The position numbers were made by a program, and so were the translations under genes. A model generated the notes under the pieces. It was not told where the DNA came from. It searched no databases and was given only the letters and a program-made list of their open reading frames with translations. From NCBI GenBank assembly GCA_900542085.1, contig UQMK01000005.1, positions 1 through 64,000 on the forward strand: a stretch of 64,000 nucleotides of DNA. Reading direction: 5' to 3'. Below are positions 24,217-33,216 of the stretch, piece after piece (position 1 is the stretch's first letter; each line of letters starts with the position of its first letter). This DNA is from an uncultured Collinsella sp. (lineage in GTDB: Bacteria > Actinomycetota > Coriobacteriia > Coriobacteriales > Coriobacteriaceae).

Positions 24217-24611
24217 TTCTCTTCACCGCCAATGTTAAGAGCTCGAAGCTTCTCAAGCGCGACCATAAACGCCCCAATCGGGTCAACTTGCGTTTCGGTT
24301 TCATCAGCAGAAGCCGTTGCGACTGATGGGTTCACAATTTCCGCGAGTGCATCGAAACACGCGACTGTCGCGGAAGTTCGCTCATCCACGTATGAAGGCA
24401 GAACCAGGGCGATGCCGCTATCGTTCGAGAACGTCTGAGGTTCAACAACGTCGGCCGCCTTGACAATGGAGCGAGTTCCGTCGTCGTGTTCAGCGACGAA
24501 CACGATGCCCGCTTCCTCTCCTTTTTGCAGCTGCTCCTTATCGAAACTCTGCAACATGTTCTCAATGTTTCCGACAGGATCATGAGCCCAGTATCTAACG
24601 ATTTTCGCCAT
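24213..24611 (-). CDS. small tail-module protein, unknown
   Basis: About 132 residues, starting MAKIVRYWAHDPVGNIENML. AAAGGA lies six bases before this ATG; an ATG six bases earlier would abut it. It has an N-terminal helical part and a C-terminal region with few hydrophobics (ETETQVDPIGAFMVALEKL). I do not recognise a family. It overlaps the BppU-like gene by four bases and follows the tail-tip gene, so it probably belongs to the tail tip. Confidence 0.6.
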   Translation of the reverse strand: MAKIVRYWAHDPVGNIENMLQSFDKEQLQKGEEAGIVFVAEHDDGTRSIVKAADVVEPQTFSNDSGIALVLPSYVDERTSATVACFDALAEIVNPSVATASADETETQVDPIGAFMVALEKLRALNIGGEEK

Positions 24612-24623
24612 GCGCATTCCTTT

Positions 24624-27359
24624 CTATCCGGTTCCGACGGTGCTGTAGCCAACGAGGATGCCGTTGATGTATCTCAACTGCATCGTTCCGTAGTGCCATC
24701 CAACCGTTCCGTTGCCTGCATCGTGGAGCTCGGAGATGAGCGGTTGGTTGATGTATCCAGTCCATCCCTGAGTTGTCGTTACGCTCGTGTTGGAGCTCGA
24801 AGCCGTCGATATTCTCGGCGATGATATGCGCACGATGCCTTCAGCTTGCAGTTGAAGGCCGTACATCAGCTCTCCTGTAGATGTGTCCCTGGCAGAGCTC
24901 GAATAGTCGATATATCCAACGATTCTCGTCTTGTTGTTGTCGGTTCTGTATCCGCTCATCTGCCCAACGGAATTCAACATCGTGTAATAGTTGCTATATC
25001 CACAGCGAAAAGTGCCCTTCGCCGTGATGTTGTTCGCTGTCATATAGTTCGTCGAGAATGCGCCAGTTTTTAGATTCCAGCTGTTCCGCATGGCTGAATC
25101 GGCGATGATTCCAGCAGACATATACGACGCGTTGATGTACACAAGGCCGTTCTTCATGAAAACGCCCTGCGTCTTGCCGTTGTTCGTCAGGAGGTTGAAC
25201 ACCTTGTTCTGCGTCCACGCATCGTCGTAGTCGCTCAAAAGCCCCTGCGCCGTCGCTTTGGCCTTCGATTGCTCGATGATGCTCTTCGCGTAGTACGCCG
25301 CCGAGTGATACGTGTTGATCGCGCTCGCATAGGTGCTGTAGGCGCTCTTATAATCGACCATCGCAGTCTTGAGCTCATCCGCCGTTTTGCAGGCGAGCAC
25401 AGTGTCAATGCAGTCTTTCAGGTTGTCGTACGCCTGATTCTCTCCAAATGCGGCATCGTATTTCGGCGCCAAAACGTTCAGTTTGAATTGCTCGTTGAGC
25501 GAAGTGCTCTTGGTTAGAATGCTGTACTCGCTCGAAAGGTCGGATTGCTCCTTCTCGATCGTTTGCAGAATCTTGTTGACGGCGGCTTTCTCGGCTTCAG
25601 TCACCACGCCGTCGCTCGCGAGGTTGTTGACGGTTCCGTCGAGGTCGTTGATCGATGTCTTTAGCTCTGATAGCGACTTGTCGGTCTCGCCAAGGTTGTC
25701 GGTCAACTCCTTGAGCGCATCGCCCGTGGCGGTGCCAAGGCTTTTGATGTCGTTTGCGTTGTTGCTCGCCCTATTGTCGAGGTCGTTCACAACGCCTTCG
25801 AGCGTCCAACCGTTATCGCCATAGTTCACGTCACCTGGCGAAAGCTGAAACTCGCCCGTGTCGAAGTCCCAGAAGTTCTTTCCCTTCTCGTCGGTGAGCA
25901 AGCCAGCGCGAACGCGGTCGGCGTGCATGGTTCCGACGTTGATGCAGTCGGCATTGACGCTTTGGCCCGTGATGAACGTTGTCCAAGACCACTCGCCGTT
26001 GGCGGTGAGCGAAGATGCCAGGCGGATACCCATGCCGTTGATGTTAACCGCCCACATGTTGGACGTCGTTTTGACTGGCGTGCCCGTCTCGGGGTTCAGC
26101 GCAACATTGCTGAAAATCTGTCCCAGCTCGAAAGATTCGACTTTGTACGTGCCCACGGCGTTGAATTGCTTGTTGAGGGCTGATTGTAGAAGTTGCAGCC
26201 AGCCGACGGAGGGATTCGCCACGGCATCAAAGTTCGCCCGAGAAGCTGCGCCTGATTTCAGCGCACCCGCGACCGTCTCCCACATGTCGGTGAGCGCATC
26301 GACCAGGTTGCCGAATGTCACCGTGGTATCGGCGGTCACCAAATCGCGCTCAATCTGCGAGACGCGCCCCTTAAGGCGTATCCCGCTATCGGCGAACTGT
26401 TTGTCGATGATTGCAACGCAATCGCCGAGCGTCACACCTTCCCATGAGCGACCGTAGGCGTGCAGGTCGAGCACGTTGGCTTCGTACGAAACCGTAGGTT
26501 CCTTTACGGTTTCGAGGTAATCTTGCGTCTCCTTCAAAAGCTGAGCGGCGTCCTCGCACTGCTCGTTGACATACGTATCAACAGCCGGTAAGATTCCGCC
26601 GCTTCCGTCAGGATGACCCCAAACCTTGGTGGCTTCTGCATCCTCTATATAGTCCTTGCCGCCGTTGATGTCGCCGAACGTCAGGCGGCGACCGTAGCCG
26701 CCTGCGTCGGTTTCAACACCCTTGCCGTAGCCGTAGACGCGTGTCTTTGGGTTAGCACTGCCGACGGTGCGCTTTATGTCAACGATGTCCTTAGTCCACG
26801 TGAAGCGTTTAGGGCTGTCCTGGTCGCCGCGCGAAGCCCGCACACCGATGTAGCGATGCGTGACCTTAACGCCGTCGGTCTCGATGCGCGTCTCAAGCTC
26901 GCCGCCCCATGTCGCGATGAGGTCGGTCAACGCCGCCCGTACGCTCGTATGGTAGAACGTATGCGATGCGCTGGCCTTGAGGTCGCATGTTCCGACTTCC
27001 CAGCGCGTGCCGCCCAAGATGGACGTGAGCGCTTCGGCCACGCCGCCGCTAGGCCGCTTATCTTCTATATAGTCATCGAGCAGCTCGGCGATGGAGTTTA
27101 TGCAGACGGCTTCGCAGTAGGTCTTGCCGCTTTCGTCGTGAACCTGAGAGACCTCATCGACAAGATGCTCGTGTGCATTGCCTTGACGGTCTACCCAAAC
27201 GACACGCTGGCCCTTGGAAAGCTCGCGGCTGCACGTGATCTTAAGCTCATCGGTTCCGTCGAGCGCTTCAGTGTGTGTTGCGGCAGTGTAAGCCAAGCGC
27301 CCCATGTTCTCACCCCAGCGGTCGAACAGGGTAAAGCCGATGCGCGAGATTAAAGCCAT
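24624..27359 (-). CDS. tail-tip / tail spike protein (Tal-like)
   Basis: A 911-residue structural protein. The N-terminal part (MALISRIGFTLFDRWGENMG ... LKITCSRELSKGQRVVWVDR, about 1-370) resembles the gp27-like hub domain of prophage tail endopeptidase or tail-tip proteins; then comes a long helical stretch (about 540-700: DNRASNNANDIKSLG, SELKTSINDLDGTV) and a C-terminal part with MNSVGQMSGYRTDNNKTRIV and a likely beta-structured end. GGAGG precedes the chosen start, which overlaps the Dit stop. No lytic motif was identified. Confidence 0.75.
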   Translation of the reverse strand: MALISRIGFTLFDRWGENMGRLAYTAATHTEALDGTDELKITCSRELSKGQRVVWVDRQGNAHEHLVDEVSQVHDESGKTYCEAVCINSIAELLDDYIEDKRPSGGVAEALTSILGGTRWEVGTCDLKASASHTFYHTSVRAALTDLIATWGGELETRIETDGVKVTHRYIGVRASRGDQDSPKRFTWTKDIVDIKRTVGSANPKTRVYGYGKGVETDAGGYGRRLTFGDINGGKDYIEDAEATKVWGHPDGSGGILPAVDTYVNEQCEDAAQLLKETQDYLETVKEPTVSYEANVLDLHAYGRSWEGVTLGDCVAIIDKQFADSGIRLKGRVSQIERDLVTADTTVTFGNLVDALTDMWETVAGALKSGAASRANFDAVANPSVGWLQLLQSALNKQFNAVGTYKVESFELGQIFSNVALNPETGTPVKTTSNMWAVNINGMGIRLASSLTANGEWSWTTFITGQSVNADCINVGTMHADRVRAGLLTDEKGKNFWDFDTGEFQLSPGDVNYGDNGWTLEGVVNDLDNRASNNANDIKSLGTATGDALKELTDNLGETDKSLSELKTSINDLDGTVNNLASDGVVTEAEKAAVNKILQTIEKEQSDLSSEYSILTKSTSLNEQFKLNVLAPKYDAAFGENQAYDNLKDCIDTVLACKTADELKTAMVDYKSAYSTYASAINTYHSAAYYAKSIIEQSKAKATAQGLLSDYDDAWTQNKVFNLLTNNGKTQGVFMKNGLVYINASYMSAGIIADSAMRNSWNLKTGAFSTNYMTANNITAKGTFRCGYSNYYTMLNSVGQMSGYRTDNNKTRIVGYIDYSSSARDTSTGELMYGLQLQAEGIVRISSPRISTASSSNTSVTTTQGWTGYINQPLISELHDAGNGTVGWHYGTMQLRYINGILVGYSTVGTG

Positions 27360-28084
27360 CGTTCCTCCCATTCGATAGTTGCTGTGCCGCCTGTAATCTT
27401 CAAGTGAGCGCGACCGTTTATCTCGAAGAAGTCGCTCATGATGTTGAGTGCCGCGACCGTGCCGTTCACCGTGGCTTGCTCCATTGCGAAATCGAGCCGA
27501 ACAATGCTGTCAGCCGTCAATGTCTGAACCACCTCAACGAACTCGCCCGTATCGGTGTTGGTGATACGCCAAGAGCTGCAAGCACCAGGCTTCGCCGTCA
27601 CCCTCATCAGTGCTGGCAGCGTGCCGCCGACGGCGAACGCCGCTGAACCGCTCACTTCGATGCGTCGGCTTTGGCCGCGATAGTCCGGGTCGCCGTTGTG
27701 GAACGTCACCGTGCAGCTCGGGCAATCGTCGGTTATCTCGTCTAGGTCGGTGCTTCCGCTGACGATAGCCATAAGGTGTCGCGTCGGATCGTCTGGCAGA
27801 AACAGCGGCGCGGGCTCGTCAGTCCAGAGCATTGCCGCGAGTTTATGGCGGGCTTCCGCTACGTCGCGGCGATGCTCTGTGCGCAGCCACATATCGACCG
27901 AGAGGTCGTAGCCATCGCGCTTGACCGTTTTGAAAACCTCGCCGTGCCGCCCCGGCACATCTTCGAACGTCGCATCGACGCTCGCCATGACGGGGCGGCG
28001 AATTTTACAGTAAACCAGGCTCGAAAGGTCGTGGCCGTTGAACACGATGCTGTCGGTCTGGTTGCGCTTGCGATTACGCTCCAA
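27350..28084 (-). CDS. distal tail protein (Dit)
   Basis: A 244-residue baseplate hub protein. The start DSIVFNGHDLSSLVYCKIRR, the VPGRHGEVFKTVKRDGYDLS loop and the C-terminal galectin-like part (about 140-244) follow the Dit pattern of siphophages infecting Gram-positive bacteria. It starts at a TTG at 28084 with GGGAG seven bases upstream, overlapping the preceding tape-measure tail by 11 bases. It connects the tail tube to the tip. Confidence 0.75.
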   Translation of the reverse strand: MERNRKRNQTDSIVFNGHDLSSLVYCKIRRPVMASVDATFEDVPGRHGEVFKTVKRDGYDLSVDMWLRTEHRRDVAEARHKLAAMLWTDEPAPLFLPDDPTRHLMAIVSGSTDLDEITDDCPSCTVTFHNGDPDYRGQSRRIEVSGSAAFAVGGTLPALMRVTAKPGACSSWRITNTDTGEFVEVVQTLTADSIVRLDFAMEQATVNGTVAALNIMSDFFEINGRAHLKITGGTATIEWEERWL

Positions 28085-28382
28085 CGGTCACTCCCTTCTG
28101 CTTAAGGCGGCTTGCGATGCCAGCGCCTATTTGCTGACCTGTGGTGTAGGCGTCCATCTTGTCGGACACGCTCGCGTTCACGGTCACGGCGATTTCGACG
28201 GCGCGGGAAGCCCCTGCGCCCACGCGGTCGAACGCGCGTGAAACCGCATCCTCGACGCTGGAGCGCAATTTCTTATCTGGCGTGACATGCTCGCCGCCTG
28301 CTTCGCCGACGCCGATGATGCTGGGTCGGTCGAAGTAGCCGCCTTTTGCGTACCAATCGACGCTCACGCTCGGCAGCTTCAC
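28074..28382 (-). pseudogene. C-terminal tape-measure fragment after in-frame TGA
   Basis: A 102-residue ORF from GTG (28382) with LPSVSVDWYAKGGYFDRPSIIGVGEAG, the C-terminal signature usually continuous with the tape measure end (LPHINLPHF). It is in the same frame as the 726-residue ORF upstream, separated only by TGA at 28401-28403 and six sense codons. A single GGA-to-TGA change would explain it. It may be made by re-initiation or readthrough, or not at all. Confidence 0.7.
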
Positions 28383-28400
28383 AACGCCGCCGACGTCGCG

Positions 28401-30581
28401 TCAAGAAACGTTGAAATGCGGCAGGTTGATGTGCGGCAAGCTGATTCGGATGCCGCCGAATGCAGACGAAATGCGCCCAGGGATTCCGCTAATCGTGTTC
28501 CACGCATCATTGATGGGGCTGGTGATGTTGTTCTCGATTTCGTTGAACTTATTAGCAACCGTCGAGCCAAGACCAGGAAAACCCAGTTTCTCTCCGATTG
28601 CGTTGCCCGCGTTGATAGCGTTGTTCTGAGCGTTTTGCAGTTTGGTCGATATGTTGTCTTTGATGGCATCAAAGGCGTTGCTCGCCTGGTTTCGCGCTTG
28701 CTCCCAATCGCCGTTGAGCACAGATTGCAAGGCCCCAGCCGCAGAGCTGCCGACGATCTGGGCCGTCTGCATGTCGTTCTGGATAGAATCTCTAATAGCA
28801 CCGAATTTTTCCACTGCTGCGATTTGCAGGTTGCTCCACGTGTCGCTCGCCGAGGTCTTCAAGCCTTCCCAAGCGTTAGATGCGCTCTGCTGAATGCCAT
28901 TGAACTTGTCGGCTAGGCTGTTCTTCGCCTCTTCGCATTTGCCCGTTATGCCGTCCCATATTCCCTGCCAGAATACGGGAACACCAGCAAAGAAGTTTTG
29001 CACGCCTTGCCATTTTTCTGATATCCATCCCGTGAAGTCAGACCACAGCTGCTTGCCTGTCTCGGTCTGCGTGAAGAACCACGTAAGACCAGCAACAGCG
29101 GCGGCCACTGCCGCGACGCCAAGCAGAATCGGGTTCGCGGCGATAAGCCCCGTGAACGAAGTCCAGCCGCTGCCGACGGCACCGATAGCGCCCTTGAGCC
29201 CGCCGAAAGTCTCGGAGACTCCCTTTATCGCGCCGCTGATGTCGGTGCCCGTTTGGAGAACCTTGCCTGCGCCAGTCGCGAGTCCGCCAAACGCGAGCGT
29301 CCCAAGTCCGATGTTCGTAACCAGGTCTTGTTGCTCTGGCGATAGCTGCTGATACCAGTTTGAGACCCCCTCAAGCGCAGGCGTCACCTTTTCGAGCAGC
29401 GTGGTGCCAAGTTCCAAGACCTTCTCTTTAAGCGGCATCGCCGCTTCGCCAGCTTCCGCCATCTTCTGGTTGAGCTGAGCTTGCTGCTCGCGCGTGTCGA
29501 GCATGGTCTTGTTCGTTTCCTGATACGTCTGCCCGATGTCGCCGTACAGACCGTCGAGCGTCTGCGTGATGAGCGTCGAGCGTTCCTGCTCACTACCACA
29601 TGCGGCAAGCGCGGCATTGAAGGCATCTTCTTTTGTCGCACCCTGGTCTATCTGATCGTTGAAAGCCTGCTGTGCGGCCTGATTTCCAGAAAGCGCGGCG
29701 CTCCATTGCTCGTTGCTCGCGGTAGCCCAGTTGAGCGCATCTGCCAAACCGCCCGTTACGGTGCCCGTGTGAGCCGTCTCCTGCGAAGCTTCGACGAGGT
29801 TTTCTAGCGGCAGCGCATCGCCGAACTTGGAAAAAGAACCAGCAGCGATGTTCGTCCATTGATCAAGTTCCTGCTGGTTCGTTGTCAGGCGGGACAGATT
29901 TTGCGCGGCTTCGGTGGCGGTGTCCTCTTCGCCGAGTAACTTGTAAAACAGCGTATACGAGTTCCGCGCCTGCTCGCTCGTTCCTCCAGCATCCTTCCAT
30001 GCGGCGTCGAGCTGGTGAGTCTGCTCGATATTCTCTTCCTGACTCGAAGCCAAACCGACAAGCGCCGTCGCTGCGCCACCGACTGCGCCGGTTATTGTCT
30101 TGCCAGCTGTCTCAAGGCCCTTGCCAGCCTTTGCAAGCTTGTCGCTGTTGTCTTGGATGGTTTGGCCGAATTGATACAGCCCAGTTTTGGACGCTTCTGC
30201 TTCACGGCTCACGTTTTTCAGGTCGTCGGCATAGCTCTCAAGCTGATTCTCGCAGATAGCTATCTGAGCCTTCAAGCTCGAATACTGGGCCTGCTCGCGC
30301 TCCGTGAGCACAGCGCCGCTTCGCTGCTTTTCCTCAAGCCCAGCGAGCGCCGACTTGTAGGCATCGAGCTTCGCCTTGGTTTCGTCATAGGCTCGATTCA
30401 AGAGCTTCGCCTTCTCGGTCAGAAGCTCGGTGTTGCCAGGGTCGAGCTTGAGCGCGCGGTTGATGTCCTTGAGAGCTCCTTGCGTGTCCTTGGCCGTGCC
30501 TTGCACTTTCTTTAACGCGCCTTGCAGCTCGGTCGTATCGCCGCCGAACTTGATCGTAAGGCCCTTGTACGTTACGGCCAT
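28401..30581 (-). CDS. phage tail tape measure protein, main part
   Basis: A 726-residue protein: N-terminal coiled coil (VTYKGLTIKFGGDTTELQGA ... about 1-160), a Gly/Ala-rich hydrophobic middle (AGKGLETAGKTITGAVGGAA, and about 440-520 with ILLGVAAVAAAVAGLTWFF), then repeats and the end RISLPHINLPHFNVS. Tape measure length sets tail length. The frame is stopped by TGA although the C-terminal portion continues in phase downstream (28074-28382); full length would be about 835 residues. Confidence 0.85.
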   Translation of the reverse strand: MAVTYKGLTIKFGGDTTELQGALKKVQGTAKDTQGALKDINRALKLDPGNTELLTEKAKLLNRAYDETKAKLDAYKSALAGLEEKQRSGAVLTEREQAQYSSLKAQIAICENQLESYADDLKNVSREAEASKTGLYQFGQTIQDNSDKLAKAGKGLETAGKTITGAVGGAATALVGLASSQEENIEQTHQLDAAWKDAGGTSEQARNSYTLFYKLLGEEDTATEAAQNLSRLTTNQQELDQWTNIAAGSFSKFGDALPLENLVEASQETAHTGTVTGGLADALNWATASNEQWSAALSGNQAAQQAFNDQIDQGATKEDAFNAALAACGSEQERSTLITQTLDGLYGDIGQTYQETNKTMLDTREQQAQLNQKMAEAGEAAMPLKEKVLELGTTLLEKVTPALEGVSNWYQQLSPEQQDLVTNIGLGTLAFGGLATGAGKVLQTGTDISGAIKGVSETFGGLKGAIGAVGSGWTSFTGLIAANPILLGVAAVAAAVAGLTWFFTQTETGKQLWSDFTGWISEKWQGVQNFFAGVPVFWQGIWDGITGKCEEAKNSLADKFNGIQQSASNAWEGLKTSASDTWSNLQIAAVEKFGAIRDSIQNDMQTAQIVGSSAAGALQSVLNGDWEQARNQASNAFDAIKDNISTKLQNAQNNAINAGNAIGEKLGFPGLGSTVANKFNEIENNITSPINDAWNTISGIPGRISSAFGGIRISLPHINLPHFNVS

Positions 30582-30664
30582 GCCTTCACCTCTATTCGTA
30601 TTTCAAAGATATGAGCGCACAGAACAGCGCACCTTCTCAGATGCGCTGGCGCTTTGCGCTCGCA

Positions 30665-30877
30665 TCACGCCCAAAAGGCCGCTTCGCCCTTGCGAGATTC
30701 CTCGTCGTCTTGCGCGTAGGCAATCGCATCGTTGACGAACGAATGTATGTCAAGCAGCGTCTGCACCTGCCGATAGCTGAGCTTTTCCAGGTCGTTTATC
30801 GACAAGCCCGCCTGCTGGCACTCGTAGATATAGAGCGCGTCGCAGCTACTTTGCAGCTCCGTCGGCAGCGGCGGCAT
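30665..30877 (-). CDS. second tail-assembly chaperone ORF (GT-like)
   Basis: A 70-residue ORF (MPPLPTELQSSCDALYIYEC...) ending just before the tape measure. It overlaps the end of the upstream chaperone gene by 32 bases in the +1/-2 frame. That frame remains open upstream through an AACTTTTTTCCG run, so a frameshift could join the two proteins as in lambda G-GT. The helical QAGLSINDLEKLSYRQVQTL segment fits the T-domain position. Standalone translation from the ATG is the alternative. Confidence 0.6.
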   Translation of the reverse strand: MPPLPTELQSSCDALYIYECQQAGLSINDLEKLSYRQVQTLLDIHSFVNDAIAYAQDDEESRKGEAAFWA

Positions 30878-31268
30878 CGGATGCTTCGGCGGTCGCGGGC
30901 TCCACGTTCTTTTCTGCGTTCGGAAAAAAGTTCTCCTGGACGATGCCCATCACGTCGGTAGCCCAACCGTCTGAACGCTCCAGGTCGTACGCGTCGGCGG
31001 GAAAGCCCTTCACCCACTCGTCAAACGGCTTGAGCTTGCGGTCGGCAGTTTTCGCACACGCGTAGAAAATCTCAAGCAGCGGAACCACTGGCGCGACGCT
31101 TGAGCAAGCCTGAACCTCAAGAACCATGGACACGTCTTCGTTGATATCCTTCGGCCTCTTGCTCCCGTCGGCACGGGCCACGCTGAACTCGCGAGAGAAC
31201 ACGATCGGCGTGAACGCGTTGCATTCGACGGGGTACGTCTCGCCGCCGACGGTGATCTCGGCCACCAT
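30846..31268 (-). CDS. tail assembly chaperone (G-like)
   Basis: A 140-residue protein between tail tube and tape measure genes, where siphophages encode the tail chaperone. It starts VAEITVGGETYPVECNAFTP and has the usual mixed fold followed by an Ala-rich C-terminus (ATAEASDAAAADGAAK). Such proteins coat the tape measure before tube polymerisation. A run of six T at about 30922-30927 (plus-strand A6) lies in its last third, a candidate slip site. Confidence 0.65.
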   Translation of the reverse strand: MVAEITVGGETYPVECNAFTPIVFSREFSVARADGSKRPKDINEDVSMVLEVQACSSVAPVVPLLEIFYACAKTADRKLKPFDEWVKGFPADAYDLERSDGWATDVMGIVQENFFPNAEKNVEPATAEASDAAAADGAAK

Positions 31269-31864
31269 TACGCAACCTCAGACGCGGGCGCGGGAGTGAG
31301 CTGAGTATCTACCTCGTCGAAAAACTTGGCGTAATCCTCAAGGTCGCTGTAGCTGTCATAGAAACTGCCACGCCAGCCCGTCGACAGCGTGACTGGACGC
31401 CACGTCAAGTCGTAATCGAGCTGCGTAATGTCAGGCTTGTCCTCGATCGTCTTGGAATCCATGCTCGGTGCCTTGATTTGGCACGCGAGGAAGCAGCGGC
31501 GCTTGCCGATGACGTGGCCAGGTTGCTCGCACATGAAGGCGAACTTCTTCGGCGTCTTGCCTGACGTGCCGAGAACGCGACCCTTCGCATCGATGTCGAA
31601 CCCAACGAGGTCAGCGAACAGCTTGCGCAGCTCGGTCGTGCTCTCCGTGTCGTAGAACGAAATGGTGCCGGAGCCGCCGTTATCCTGAGTCTTGTCAATC
31701 CACGGCTCGTTATCGGCGTAGCTCGTGTTCGTCTCGACGGACGGCTCCATCTTGATTTCAACGGTTCCAGGAACCTTTACAGGAGTTTCGTAGGTAAATG
31801 CGTCTTCGTCTTTGAGAATTGCGATATGCGAGTTCTTAACGCCGAAGAATCCGTTTCGTGGCAT
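31268..31864 (-). CDS. major tail (tube) protein
   Basis: A 198-residue protein of the phi13-type major tail family: it opens NGFFGVKNSHIAILKDED, has VPGTVEIKMEPSVETNTSYA near the N-terminus and YDLTWRPVTLSTGWRGSFYD toward the end. It forms the tail tube rings. Neighbours (tail terminator upstream, chaperones downstream) match the order of HK97-like siphophages. It abuts the chaperone gene by one base. Confidence 0.82.
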   Translation of the reverse strand: MPRNGFFGVKNSHIAILKDEDAFTYETPVKVPGTVEIKMEPSVETNTSYADNEPWIDKTQDNGGSGTISFYDTESTTELRKLFADLVGFDIDAKGRVLGTSGKTPKKFAFMCEQPGHVIGKRRCFLACQIKAPSMDSKTIEDKPDITQLDYDLTWRPVTLSTGWRGSFYDSYSDLEDYAKFFDEVDTQLTPAPASEVA

Positions 31865-31877
31865 TGCGTGCCCCTTT

Positions 31878-32207
31878 CTAGTATTCGAATACGTTTGTCT
31901 GATAGGCGATCTCGATGACGCCTTCGCCGTCGATGGGCGTCACGGTCTTCGTGCATGCGAAGCCCGCATCGCCGAGCGCCGTTTCAATCCGCTGTTCAAG
32001 CTCGTAATCGCGCTCTGCGCAGTAAAGGCCGCAGTCGTACGGCATCCATTGAAGATATGCCGCATTGTCTGCGTACGCGGCTTCGCCGTATCCTGCTTCG
32101 ATTTCGATATACGGCGGCGCGGGCCGTTCGTCTTCTTGGAACGCGCCGTTGCTGAACGGCAAGCCGAACGACTTGAGCACCGCCACAAGCTCGTCAAGGG
32201 TGTTCAT
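31878..32207 (-). CDS. tail terminator-type protein
   Basis: A 109-residue protein from ATG 32207 (MNTLDELVAVLKSFGLPFSN); the longer frame upstream reads into the HK97 gp10-like gene and is rejected. Position between the gp10-like neck protein and the tube protein, size, and the EDERPAPPYIEIEAGYGEAA segment fit the family of minor capsid/tail terminators that cap the tube. Assignment rests mostly on gene order. Confidence 0.6.
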   Translation of the reverse strand: MNTLDELVAVLKSFGLPFSNGAFQEDERPAPPYIEIEAGYGEAAYADNAAYLQWMPYDCGLYCAERDYELEQRIETALGDAGFACTKTVTPIDGEGVIEIAYQTNVFEY

Positions 32208-32587
32208 TGCTCGCCGCCTTTCGCGAACTCGGCGGCAACCTCGTTGTACACGCCCTCGATTACGTGGTCGCCCGCGACGTGCCCAGGGTAACGCCCGCTC
32301 TGATTGGCGATTGCGTGTCCCTTTTCGAGCAAATGCGTAAGCTGATATTGCTTGTTGTGGACGGTGCAGCTCGTGCCAGTCTCGTCCTTCTCGACGCTCG
32401 CCGCCCATCCTTTGGCGTAGCTGCCGCCGTGATGTTCCTTTTTTCGGCTTCGCTCGCGCAACAACCGTACGGCCTTCTGGCCAGCGGCGCGGGCGTTGCC
32501 TTCAAGTGCTTCGGTGTCATCGTCGATGACCTCTTGCATGTCGTTCACGATGATCGTCGCCAAGTCGTCGATGTTGATGCTGCTCAT
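32204..32587 (-). CDS. HK97 gp10-like neck/tail-completion protein
   Basis: A 127-residue protein with an N-terminal helix and the family signature HNKQYQLTHLLEKGHAIANQ followed by HVIEGVYNE. HK97 gp10 family proteins bridge head and tail. It overlaps its neighbours by four bases at both ends, typical of this phage's late operon. Confidence 0.8.
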   Translation of the reverse strand: MSSINIDDLATIIVNDMQEVIDDDTEALEGNARAAGQKAVRLLRERSRKKEHHGGSYAKGWAASVEKDETGTSCTVHNKQYQLTHLLEKGHAIANQSGRYPGHVAGDHVIEGVYNEVAAEFAKGGEQ

Positions 32588-32892
32588 CTGTTGCCCGCTT
32601 TCTCGACAAGCGTTAGGCGCACGTTGTCGGCACCACTCATTTGCTTGTTGTCAACCGAGTACGTTGTGCCGCCTAGCTCCACAAGAACCTCTCCAGAATA
32701 CGCACAGGCGCGGATACCGATAATAGCCTGCGGTTTAACGCCAGCCTGAGCCGCCGCATAGTACGCAGCCGCGCTCATCGAGTACACGTTGCACGGAACG
32801 CGGCGGCGGCGTTCCTTCTTGTGCGGCACGCCCTTGTCATCGCGCTCAGTCTCGGTCGCGATGAGCGTGCATACGCCGTTCCAGTTACTCAT
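32584..32892 (-). CDS. head-closure protein candidate
   Basis: A 102-residue protein, MSNWNGVCTLIATETERDDKG and so on. It lies between the head-tail adaptor and the gp10-like neck gene, the slot of head-completion (stopper) proteins, and its size and predicted beta content agree. No specific motif is strong enough for a firm family name. Confidence 0.55.
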   Translation of the reverse strand: MSNWNGVCTLIATETERDDKGVPHKKERRRRVPCNVYSMSAAAYYAAAQAGVKPQAIIGIRACAYSGEVLVELGGTTYSVDNKQMSGADNVRLTLVEKAGNR

Positions 32893-33202
32893 CGGCTGGC
32901 TCCGTCCTGTACCGCGAGTCGCCGCTCATCGACGTGAGCATGCATTCGAACGACTTCGTGAAACAGTCTGCATCGGGGTTGTCCATACCGAAATTGGCCT
33001 TGACGTATACCTTGATGGCAAGGCGAATGCGGCCATCGGAGTCGTCGTTGGCCTTCTCGGGAAGGACGCCGCCCGCTACCAGTTCGGCACGGGCGGCGTC
33101 GATAACGTCTGCAATCTCTTCGTCGAAGTCGTTGCAGAAAGCGGGGATGCGCAGGGCGGCGCGGCACGCGTCGAGCAGCTTGCTCTTAGCTTTGTCGGCC
33201 AT
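32885..33202 (-). CDS. head-tail connector (gp6-like adaptor)
   Basis: A 105-residue helical protein starting MADKAKSKLLDACRAALRIP, with DFDEEIADVIDAARAELVAG and IRLAIKVYVKANFGMDNPDAD. This is the pattern of HK97 gp6/SPP1 gp15-like connectors. The start at 33202 is preferred over the longer frame from 33271, which runs back into the capsid gene end. It overlaps the closure gene by eight bases. Confidence 0.7.
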   Translation of the reverse strand: MADKAKSKLLDACRAALRIPAFCNDFDEEIADVIDAARAELVAGGVLPEKANDDSDGRIRLAIKVYVKANFGMDNPDADCFTKSFECMLTSMSGDSRYRTEPADE

Positions 33203-33216
33203 GGCGCACCGCCTTC

